This document shows positions 1 through 8,981 of a DNA stretch of 25,982 bases, piece after piece. Where the stretch lies: the NCBI GenBank assembly GCA_001970855.1, contig LSSN01001982.1:1-25982 (forward strand), read 5' to 3'. Source of the DNA: Smittium culicis. Its lineage: Eukaryota; Kickxellomycota; Harpellomycetes; Harpellales; Legeriomycetaceae. Within the stretch, counting starts at the first letter, position 1. The number at the start of each line of letters is the position of its first letter. The position numbers and the translations under genes are program-made. The notes beneath the pieces are model-generated. The model had not been told where the DNA came from. It saw nothing but the letters and a program-made list of their open reading frames with translations, and ran no database searches.

Positions 1-801
1 AGATAGATTGTATTCGTAATTAGTTTGTTATAACAGATTCCAACTTCCTACCCTTTTGTATTTATACTATTTTTTGTCCACTTTTGTTTTTATATAAATA
101 AAGATGTTTCATTAAAATATATTAAAACATTTAACTAATTATACTCCAACATTCTTTTTACAATATTGAAACGTTTTCCATGGCATAATTGTTTCTACTA
201 TATTATTTTTGCAGTCAAAGTAACCGTCAAATAAGCATCTCTAAATGCCTTTGTTGGCAACAATCGCACATAATTTATAGCTTTTCTACGAATTAATTTC
301 CTAATACAAGCATATTCGCCAAAAATTATAATTGATTCATAACCTAATTCGTGCATATTATCTATTTATTACTACAAAGCTCCAAATTTACAAAACCACA
401 AACTATTTAGCTGGAAATGTGAGGTATATTAAGGGGTATGTAGTAAACCAGTTTATGGATTCTTACATAACTTGAATGATATTTTTTATAGATATGTATT
501 TGCTGCACGCAAGCCAGGAAATGTAGTTAATTGTTAATAGCTTCATAACAATTTAGATTTGATAGTTATTGTACAAATTAATGGTAATAACAATTAAGTC
601 TGATAAAAATTTAAATTCTTAATTGTCTTGCATTTGCGCCCATCGTACTTTGATTGGATGTTATGTTATTTATGAAAGGCATCGATTAATTGATAATTTT
701 AATCCATTTCATGTTCAGCATTCTTTAAAAAAATGTAAAGCTAGTTGCTGAATTCAACATTTAAGTGTTTTATTCTGGCTATATGAAATTTGACAGATAA
801 T
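1..801. other. A+T-rich stretch without a recognisable gene
   Basis: No open frame with protein-like composition was found on either strand, and no tRNA-like A/B box pair was seen. The stretch is ordinary low-complexity A+T-rich DNA. Slightly less A+T-rich words near 410-540 and 620-660 may be decayed older sequence, but I could not relate them to anything. Confidence 0.6.
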
Positions 802-1053
802 ATATGGGAGATTCTGAATGAAGATAGTGCTTTGGAGCAGTATATGTTATTGGACTAATAATCATGAACTATCATTACTATTGGAGGAGTTGAAAAGGCA
901 ATTTATTTTTCTTATTATTTATTTCATTATTAAAGTGTTATTTGCTAAAAGTAATCCTAGACTTTTATTATTGGGTAAAAATTAAATATGGAATTTTATT
1001 CACTGTAACTCATTGCGTCTAAAAACGCTCTCTTGTTAATTGAACCCCCAAAT
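802..1053. mobile_element. T1-family miniature inverted-repeat element, diverged copy
   Basis: The left end (ATATGGGAGATTCTGAATGA and the next ~35 bases) matches the reverse complement of the right end of the element at 20301-20650 with scattered mismatches. The right end near 1026-1052 (GCTCTCTTGTTAATTGAACC, then CCC) resembles the same terminus in the other orientation (GCTCTCTTAGTTTAGAATCC at 22641-22660). The two ends are therefore inverted relative to each other, as in a non-autonomous DNA transposon of about 250 bp. No transposase is encoded. The superfamily is not clear: the ends begin with a G-run (GGGATTCT) and I could not fix a target-site duplication. The left end happens to be open in one frame and at first looks like coding sequence. 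Confidence 0.6.
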
Positions 1054-4000
1054 CATTAAATCTTTATTGGAATTTCATTAGCTTTATTAGCTTATATTGG
1101 CAGTTTTGAAATAATCAATCGCTTCTAAAAGGATTAAATTATGAGAATAACGCTTACATACTACAAGTGTTAGAATGTTATGGAGATTTTCAATTCCACC
1201 AACATTCTTAATAAAATAATGATGCGAATACTTATATCTGAAAAGTTTATAAAGTTCACAATATTGAATTTCCTCCTCGATTTATAACCAATGGCGCGTG
1301 TAGTTGTATTATTCGTTTTTAATTTATGCGCCAGTATTAAATATATAAACTTTCTTCTACTAATAATTTTCAGGTATAGATATTCGTTTTTTCAATTTCA
1401 AAAAACTTATCAACAAAATTTCACAAATCGTTGTTAATTGTTATGGCGTTTAATATTTTACTATCTTTTTTTCTAATAAACTAAGTTTGTACTTTATGTT
1501 TATTGGATTGGTATAAAATATTTATTAATAATATTTCTAGCCCAAGTTTTAAATGTTTACATTCGAATCTATAAGCTATCGTGTAAAAAATACATTCCTG
1601 TATAGTGTATTCTTCTACACTAATGATTTATTATAAAAAAAATCTGCATATTTTAATAAATTTAGATCTCTCCACAGAATTATAAACTATCTATAGCTAA
1701 TATTATATACCATGCATACTTTCTATATAAGTTCATTGGGGCTAATTGAAGTTATACTAGCCTAAAGAAAGTAAAAACAAAGCAAGTTAAAAAAACGATA
1801 ACTATAATCTCATATTCGTGCGAAAGTCAATCTGAAACATGTTACTAAGGAGAGAAAAGTCATACTAGAATTTATAGAAACTTTTAAATTTACGTATCTA
1901 GAACTAACTATTATGATTAAATTATAACTATTTGAGCATCAACGGTACCAGAATGCCTTTGTTCGCTTGGTACGATTTATTTATATATGCTACCTGTACC
2001 TCCAATGGTCCTGAATAAACTCAAAGGGCGATTTATCCCTTGCCAGTGATTGATTTATATATGCTCCATAAAAAATATACCTATTTGTATACAGAGTATT
2101 CTATATTGCATTTATCTTAATATTAAATCTTCGATTTAAAAAATTTATATATTAGATTTAAAATTTTCAAGAAAAATACTTAATCAACTAAAAAATTTGT
2201 ATTTAGGCTTTTGAATAGCATTTTTGTAATAGTTTTCAGTTGAAAAAAAAATAGTAACTATTAGAATCAACTTTATATATTCATCTTTCATTGAGATATT
2301 TTAAATATAAACAAATTGGAACATATTATTTAGAAACGTATTCAGTAGAACAGGTATTAAAGAAGGGAGTAATTTATATCTAATGACTAATTAAAAAACC
2401 TTTTATTTCATTGTGTGGTATGCTTTAAATAAAAATTTAAATTCATACACTTTATGAATAAAGCTTCATTGTTTCGTCAAATTAAATTTTCATGACCAAA
2501 GCGTAAAAATATAGAGAGAAAATCTTTATAATTTTACATTATTTACTCCTTTATATTTTTTGAATTCAGTGATAACTATTTAAGGCAAGATATTTTAAAC
2601 AAACTAAATTAAAAAAAATAAAAAGTAGTAAGCTTTCCAGAATTTATTTTAGATTTAATAATTGCATCAAGAAAAAAAAAGATATAATTTAATGAATCTT
2701 TTAAAATCTATGTAAAAATATTAAAACCCTATAATACTTTTTCATAATGAATGCAAGATATAATAAATCATGTGTTTAAATTTTTAAAGCTTCTTTTACT
2801 AGATGGGAGGTTTATCATCCAAAATTTCTGCTTTGAAATAATTTATTCTAAATTAACGTGGCTTTATAGGGCTAAGCAGAATATTTATATTATTAGACTT
2901 TTAAAAAATAATCAGTGACTTACTAAAGCTTATTATACATAAATTTTGGTGGACAAAAGAAAGGTTATTTTGAACTTGTGGTAAATTCTAGTAATAAATT
3001 CAATAATATAAAAACCCATATTCAAATTTAAATCTTTATTTATTGCGATTTATTAGAAAGCTTAAGCCAGAAATTTGAATTTATTAATTTTTTCGAGCTT
3101 TATATGAGTGCTTTTGTGATATAAATCGTAAATATTTTAGCGCTTTGTCTCTAGAAACGAGGCTTCAAAATACATTTTGATATTTACGGAGCGTTTTTAG
3201 ATTAAATTCGGTTTAATCTAAGTATTTAGCAATTATTAATATAATTGAGAGTATCCCAAAATTTTTTTTAACTGTAATAAATATTTATACTTACCTTTTG
3301 GTGAAATAGTATGATGGTTTATAAATTTACAAAATTTTGAACTAACACTATTAAATTCATTTATTAATTAAGGGCTATTTTTAGTGATACGCTAAATATA
3401 TTCAGTTTACGAAAAGGTACATGTGTTTTAATAGCTTTGTATAGCAAAAGAGAAAAAAAATGTCGTATCTATTTGATTTTCCCCCCCTGAAATTGGTAAT
3501 TTATCTCATTACCTCCAAATTTGATCAAAATACATTCTTATATTTAACATTCGATTCATAATAGATAATTCTATAAGATAATATAGAGAGTTTCATTAGG
3601 GTATTAGTTGATAGTTATATTATAAGTTATTTATCCCGGAAAGTGTTTACAATATGGAATTTACAACAATTTATAAAGCTAAATCTGGTTATGGAAATAT
3701 TATCCATTGATATCATTTATTATGATAACATGGGTTTTTTTAAATAACTTTCAAATAATCAAACTAAATATATAAATAAAAAAACTATAGTTTCAATTAA
3801 AAATATAACCATGTAATAAAATGAATAATATTTAAAAGTATAAATTGCTTCGAATATACTTAACTCTAAAGTAAAATATACGAGTCCAAAGTACTTTTAT
3901 TGCATTCTATATTTGGGGAAATACACATTTATAAGATAGAAGAGTGAAACTAAAAATTACCTAGATCTTTTTGAGGTTAAATTTGTTGGTAGAATTGACC

Positions 4001-5543
4001 AAATGCGTTACTGAATGAAGTAAGCGCGACTAATAAACTTATATCATTATCTACAAAGAAAATATAATTATTATAAGCATGAAGATATGGATCCCTAGGC
4101 AGAAAGCGTTTAGTTGATGGATAAATTTTATTCACTTTTTGAACTAAGTAAGAGAATAATTTTAGTCTGCTGCGTGGCAGATGAGGCTTTGTAATATTTG
4201 TTATCGGCCATGAGTCTTCAAAATAATTTAGAAATACAAACTTTATTTATAGCTTATAATTATTTGGCGTAGCGCTTTCCCGCCCAAATCTCTTATAAAA
4301 TGAATTTATTAATTCTTCAATGAACAATAAGTAAAATTATTTTGTTATAGTATAATACAAGAAGCCATTAAAAGAATGAATCTCGAAATTAAGTGTTTTA
4401 ATTGAATGTATTTGGATGTATTTGGTAGATAAAAACTGGTATACCGCTCGTGAAAGGGTCGATAGGGCTTGTGAATTAATGATTTCTTTTAATACATGTT
4501 TACAACTCCATACTATAATCTAAATTGTATTTATGCAGACTGGTGTTCTAAATGATACTTGGATGAACACATTTTGATTTCTATTATTGATATATGCGAA
4601 GAGGTGTGATAACTCTAGAGCTAAATACTACTATTTCATCTTATAGAAAGTAAACAGATATTGATTAGTGCTATTCTTTTACATAATAAGCTATAAATAT
4701 TATTAATGTCGGCTTTTAATTTGGCTTTATTATTTATAAATTACTCTGCTACTATTTTCCTAAAAATATCTATACAATATCATTTATAGTGGATAAATTT
4801 TTAAGAAAGAGTTAAAAAAAACTAATTATAAAGCACCGCACTTAGCATACTAATTTGAGTATGGTTATTTTGATTTGAAAAAAGTAGCTAGCTTGATTTT
4901 ATATAAAATATAAGCTTTTAAATTGAACACTTACTGACTTGGATATATTAGATAGCATATAGTTTAAAAAGAATATATATAAATTATCAACGGATAAAAT
5001 ATTAAATGATCTAATCAGAAGCGCCTGTGAAGCGAAAATTTACACATTTTTTATTAGCTACGATCCATTTGCTAAATTAACGATAAGGTCTAATAATATA
5101 TAACAATTGAAATGTGAAAAATATATATATGATAATTGGCTGTATAAATACTAATTCTTGATAATCTCTTTTTGATGGACTAATAAAATTGATATATTGT
5201 TTCGCGACATGTAAATATAAACAACCATTTGCTACTGCGGCTTTAGTAAATAAATTCTTCACGGCGTCTATTGGCTGTTACTTGCTGTTTAATATTTATT
5301 CCAATAAATTAAAAGTAAAACAGTAAATTTATTCCGATTTATTTTAGTTTGTGATTTCTGGATAAGTATATATTTTTTTTTATTGACAACTGCATAGTTT
5401 TTTTTCTAAACAATATATTTAGATTAATTAGTCTCTTTTGTACAATAACTTACATTTATACAATATATATTGCTTTACTCCGATTCTATTGTTTACAGTC
5501 CAAATATTTTCGTAACTTATATATTAGAAGAAAAGCATCAAGC
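1054..5543. other. Long A+T-rich gene-free stretch
   Basis: Sampled lines are about 13-30% G+C. The only open frames are short and rich in Asn, Ile, Lys, Phe and Tyr, as expected by chance at this composition. Besides the hairpin at 3197-3221 there is a 10-bp tandem duplication (ATGTATTTGG twice, 4406-4425) and a C7 run near 3481. No gene, RNA gene or intact mobile element could be supported. The last few hundred bases presumably include the promoter of the histone deacetylase gene. Confidence 0.6.
3197..3221. repeat. Perfect 10-bp inverted repeat with TTCGG loop
   Basis: TTAGATTAAA (3197-3206) and TTTAATCTAA (3212-3221) are exact reverse complements around the five bases TTCGG. The arms are A+T-rich, so chance is a real possibility in 26 kb. 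No coding region adjoins it. It could be a cruciform or hairpin, or a remnant of an element end. Confidence 0.55.
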
Positions 5544-7156
5544 ATGAAGCGGGGCATTCCTGACTTGACAAATTCGAGAGGTACTTTCTCAACGAAAGGA
5601 AATTCGGGATCTACAAGAGACTTGGATTTTAGTTTAGGGAACAAGGAGAACGGCGAGGTCGGCTTGGATTACTCGCCTCGAGTGTCTTACTACATGAATA
5701 AAGATGCTGGGAATTTCCATTATGGGGTATTTAATACTGGTATTTATTGATTATTAAATTGTTTTCTTTACTATTACCCTATTAAAATATAATTCAAATA
5801 ATCTTGTGTCATAGTTTCATTGATTTAAATATAGGATTAAAATATATTTTTTAAATATTCTGATTTACTAAAAATAACTTTTTTTTGCTGAAATTTTGTA
5901 TTAAAAAATATAATAAACAGATGTTGCATCCGATGAAACCACATAGATTGACACTGACTAATCACTTAGTTATGAACTATGGGCTGGCAAAATATATGGA
6001 TATTTTTGAGCCGCGTTTGGCGACTGAAGAAGAAATCAGGGAGTTTCATAGCGACAACTATGTTGAGTTTTTGAAGCGAGTGACGCCGAAAAACGTGGCA
6101 GAGATTCAGCAACAATTTACGAGTTTCAATATCGGGGATGACTGTCCGATATTTGACGGTATTTGGGATTTTTGCAAAATATATTCAGGTGCGAGCATTG
6201 AAGCAGCACGCAAACTGATTAGCGAAGATTCGGACATATGTATAAATTGGATGGGGGGCTTGCACCATGCAAAGAAATATGAGCCAAGTGGGTTCTGTTA
6301 TGTGAACGACATTGTGTTGGCAATATTGCAGCTACTTCGCGTTCATCCACGTGTTTTGTATGTGGATATAGACATTCACCACGGTGATGGAGTTCAGGAG
6401 GCATTTTATAATACGGACAGGGTAATGACAGTTTCATTTCATAAATATAATGGAGATTTTTTTCCAGGAACTGGTGCGATTGATGAACTGGGGTCAGGGC
6501 TTGGTAAATATTTCACGGTTAATGTTCCATTAAAAGATGGGATAGATGATATGGAGTATACTACGTTGTTTAAGTCGGTGATGACACAGGTAGTTGAGGT
6601 GTTTAAGCCGTCGTCTATAGTTATGCAATGTGGGGCAGATTCACTTGGATTGGACCGACTTGGTGTATTTAATTTAAGCGTACGTGGGCATGGGGAGTGC
6701 GTGAAATTTATGAAAAAGTTTAAAATCCCGATGCTGGTTGTAGGAGGGGGAGGGTATACGATTAGGAATGTTGCACGTTGTTGGGCATATGAAACTGGGA
6801 TTATATGCGGGCTGGAGCTACCAAATACGTTGCCGAAAACAGCTTATAAGGAATTTTTTTATCCAGACAACAAACTGCATGCGACACTTGATAGTAAGCT
6901 TGTTAATGAGAACTCAAAGTCGTATTTGGAGGCAGTGAGGACGAATATAGCTGAGCAGTTGCGGTACTTGAAGGGGGCACCGAGCATACAAATGCAAGAG
7001 ATTCCGCCTGATATTCAAGGATTTTTGGATTCCGAGACTAACGCGCGTCTTGAAATAGCGTCGGACAGCAATAAGGATTTGAACATAATAATGAACGGGA
7101 GACCAAAGTTGTCTACAATATCGGAGTATTATGAGGATGAGCGTGACAATGATTAG
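5544..7156 (+). CDS. HOS2: Class I histone deacetylase, HDAC3/Hos2 type (two exons, 472 aa)
   Basis: Zn-dependent lysine deacetylase expected to remove acetyl groups from histone tails in a nuclear Set3C/SMRT-like complex. Exons are 5544-5726 and 5921-7156; the 194-nt intron (GTATTT...ACAG, phase 0, TTTACTAA branch-like site near 5865) joins NFHYG to MLHPMKPHR, restoring the invariant HYG..HPMKPHR motif without a gap. Residues 45-390 hold the catalytic domain: GLHHAKK (active-site His176-His177), DIDIHHGDG (Zn ligands Asp212 and His214), [11 protein letters not shown] (Zn ligand Asp306) and [14 protein letters not shown] (catalytic Tyr340). All key residues are present. FFPGTG, the KEFFYPD region and the C-terminal YYEDERDND resemble HDAC3/Hos2 more than Rpd3. 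The N-terminal ~44 residues, rich in Ser, Gly and Lys, are an extra extension. The start is the only ATG of the first exon. The symbol is by family resemblance; Rpd3-like is the alternative. Confidence 0.95.
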
Positions 7157-7221
7157 CATATTAATTTATATATATTACAAATTTGTATAAAAGACGGTTT
7201 AGAAGTGGGTTATAGCATTTT

Positions 7222-7249
7222 AATAAAAATAAAAGAATTGGAAAATAAA
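7222..7249 (+). terminator. Two AATAAA poly(A)-type signals downstream of the histone deacetylase
   Basis: AATAAA occurs at 7222-7227 and 7244-7249, 66-90 bases after the stop, followed by a T-run and then an A-run. The placement suits 3'-end formation of the deacetylase transcript. In A+T-rich DNA this hexamer is common, so support comes only from position. Confidence 0.4.
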
Positions 7250-7298
7250 GATATTATTTTTTTTTTAACTATAAGACTGAAAAAAAAAAAAAGATAGA

Positions 7299-7326
7299 GG
7301 GGATATGGGGATATGGGGATTTGGGG
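7299..7326 (+). repeat. Four-run G-quadruplex motif, 8-bp tandem (GGGGATAT)
   Basis: GGGG occurs at 7299, 7307, 7315 and 7323 with 4-base spacers ATAT, ATAT and ATTT: an 8-bp unit repeated four times and a textbook G4 motif. An A12-13 run lies just upstream (7280-7292). The tract sits between the 3' ends of two convergent genes, on the sense strand of the deacetylase and the antisense strand of NDUFA12. It could pause polymerases or help separate the two transcripts; that role is inference. Confidence 0.85.
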
Positions 7327-7355
7327 ATATTAAATAGAGAGTTGTGGATGGGTAA

Positions 7356-7769
7356 CTATCTTTGAGTGACGGAAGGGGACCAAGGTTCGATTCTTGGTTT
7401 GGTGGTGCTGTAGACTTTGTATGCGCCTCTAGTGCCAGTTTTATTTTGGACGATATCTTGAATGGCCCACGAGTGGTTAACAGCTATTCTTCCGGTTTCG
7501 TCTGATACGGGAATGTCGTCAGAAACGCAATGGAGCCATTGGTTCCAGCCAGGGGGGATTTGGGTGGCGTCGGATTTGGGGACGGAAGCAGCGGGCAACA
7601 CCCATCTGTGGCGGCCGTAGCGCTCCTCAGTATTCTCGTAGTACTTGTTGCCTAAACTATCAGTGCCCATCAAAGCACCGTGTTTCTCGTCATCGAGCTT
7701 CCTGATCACTAGGAAATTCTGCTTCAAGCTGTTCTTGAAGAAAAAGTTCATGTACCTAACCAACGACAT
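7356..7769 (-). CDS. NDUFA12: NADH:ubiquinone oxidoreductase accessory subunit NDUFA12 (B17.2), 137 aa
   Basis: Accessory subunit of respiratory complex I, located on the matrix side where the membrane and peripheral arms meet. The protein reads as one uninterrupted exon. Recognition rests on the core GTDSLGNKYYENTEERYGRHRWV (residues ~35-57) and QIPPGWNQWLHCVSDDIP (~70-87), the conserved blocks of the B17.2/NDUFA12 family. Its length is close to the family norm of 120-150 aa. The N-terminus (MSLVRYMNFFFKNSLKQNF) is basic and aromatic with no clear cleavable presequence, as usual in this family. The gene ends in TAG and converges on the histone deacetylase with about 200 bp between stops. Its presence shows that the organism has a canonical complex I, which is useful for narrowing down the species. 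Confidence 0.93.
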   Translation of the reverse strand: MSLVRYMNFFFKNSLKQNFLVIRKLDDEKHGALMGTDSLGNKYYENTEERYGRHRWVLPAASVPKSDATQIPPGWNQWLHCVSDDIPVSDETGRIAVNHSWAIQDIVQNKTGTRGAYKVYSTTKPRIEPWSPSVTQR

Positions 7770-8426
7770 CTTTTCTGCTTGTGTGGCTTTTCGATTTTAG
7801 GACGAAGGAGATCTCGCTTACTTATTTTTTTCAGGGTCGATTTGTGTTGATTTGATTTTCTTTTTTTCAAGGACTAAAATATGAGTCGATTTGATTGATT
7901 GTTTGTTTGTTTTTATTTTTTTTTTTTACAAGAAAATACAAACTGATATTGGAAAAAGTCTATACTTTAGACTAATAAGCCTTTATTTCGAGATTTTGCG
8001 GCATAGAGCTGATACATTCCAGCTTTTTTTTTTATCGTGATTAAATTATTCCCTTTTCTCAGCGACTAATATGCACTTATCTCCGCCAATAGTTATCTAT
8101 AACATGATTTCAGCAAGATTTAGTTCAAACCAATAATTATATTCTATTAAAATTAATAATTTGATTATTGGGTAGACAATTTGTTGAGCACTAAAGAGTA
8201 AATGCAATAACATATCATTTTAGCCTAATTTTGAGTAATTGGATCGTTTGAGTATTCTAGCACCAATAATTATAATGCAATTATGCGGAGTACAGCCAAC
8301 CATTGCCTAAACTTTATTATAGCGAAAAATATGTATTTTTTAAGCTCAAAAAACTTGACTTTACAATATAGCTATACAGCCTTTTCTGATGTATCGCTAA
8401 ATACCACTCTTAGACTGTGCAGTATT
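7770..8426. other. Divergent intergenic spacer, NDUFA12-proximal half
   Basis: Upstream sequence of NDUFA12 (on -), followed by A+T-rich DNA. Near 7880-7925 the + strand carries GATT and GTTT repeats and a T-run; on the NDUFA12 sense strand this is an A-rich tract about 110-150 bp upstream of the ATG. No gene is seen. The small open frame from 8283 has no recognisable features. Confidence 0.5.
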
Positions 8427-8545
8427 AAGCTAGAATTCTATTACGCTAGAATACTATTAAGCTAGAATACTATTCCGCTAGAATACTATTAAGCTAGAAT
8501 ACTATTACGCTAGAATAATATTAAGCTAGAATACTATTCCGCTAG
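8427..8545. repeat. 16-bp tandem repeat with 64-bp higher-order period
   Basis: Seven full 16-bp units plus a partial eighth have the form NN-GCTAGAATACTATT. The two variable bases run AA, AC, AA, CC, AA, AC, AA, CC. Four units therefore form a 64-bp higher-order unit that is itself repeated. Two units carry one substitution each (unit 1, 8427-8442; unit 6, 8507-8522). There are no unique spacers, so this is not a CRISPR array. It lies about 440-555 bp upstream of the ubiquilin start. Partial reverse-complement matches (ATTCTAGCG, AATAGTATTCT) occur near 19180-19210. Confidence 0.9.
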
Positions 8546-8554
8546 CAAAGCAAA

Positions 8555-8618
8555 GTACCAAACTGTCATGTTATGCTGGTACAGTTTTAGGTTGGAGCAA
8601 TTATGCTTCTGAGCCTAA
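8555..8618. other. Cluster of short inverted repeats next to the tandem repeat
   Basis: GTACCA (8555-8560) pairs with TGGTAC (8577-8582), and AAACTGT (8560-8566) with ACAGTTT (8581-8587). The two pairings interleave, so they would be alternatives or a pseudoknot-like fold. Next comes TTAGG (8587-8591) with CCTAA (8614-8618), enclosing GGAGCA/TGCTTC (8594-8599, 8604-8609) around ATTA. These may be structured 5' leader or protein-binding sites, but chance is possible. Confidence 0.35.
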
Positions 8619-8664
8619 ATGCTACAAATAAGTGGTCCGCTGACAACTCCTTATCTCCCTATCC

Positions 8665-8777
8665 ATTGGCCTGTATGCTGATATTAGCTTATTGGCTTTA
8701 AATGCCGAGCCTGGCATACCTATAAGAGCCAGTAATATTGGCGCATTGCTATTAAGGGGCTAATGACGCTATATTGG
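8665..8777 (-). promoter_or_regulatory. Four CCAAT boxes (inverted) in the divergent promoter
   Basis: ATTGG occurs on + at 8665, 8691, 8737 and 8773, that is CCAAT on -, in a segment less A+T-rich than its surroundings and 205-320 bp upstream of the ubiquilin start. CCAAT is the core site of the fungal Hap2/3/5 (NF-Y) complex, which often controls respiratory genes. NDUFA12 is the divergent neighbour but starts about 900 bp away, so ubiquilin is the nearer target. The five-base motif is short; four in 113 bp is suggestive only. Confidence 0.4.
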
Positions 8778-8981
8778 AACAAATAGCTGCTTCCCTTTTT
8801 TCCATACACTTAACGCTGCCATTTAGTTATTTTGTTCACGCTGCTTAAATTCGTCTCCAAACCTTAAAACTCAGCCCTTTTAAATCATATTTCTACAATC
8901 TGCGCTCCCTATTTCCCAATCCCTTCTCCATTCTACTGACAGCCACTACCATCACCCCCTCCTTCTTTCCCGCGCGATAAA

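Noticed and set aside
801..858. Short coding-like frame (WEILNEDSALEQYMLLD)
   Set aside because: The DNA matches the terminal repeat of the T1 elements at 20-22 kb, which explains it better than an exon.
5077..5262. Open frame of 61 codons on - upstream of the deacetylase
   Set aside because: Rich in Ile, Phe and Tyr, no recognisable motif, isolated in A+T-rich DNA; best explained by chance.
7384..7393. GGTTCGATTC, a tRNA B-box-like sequence
   Set aside because: It lies within the coding sequence of NDUFA12 and there is no A box or cloverleaf around it.
8427..8545. CRISPR-like array
   Set aside because: The 16-bp units are directly abutting with no unique spacers, and the genome is eukaryotic; it is a tandem satellite.
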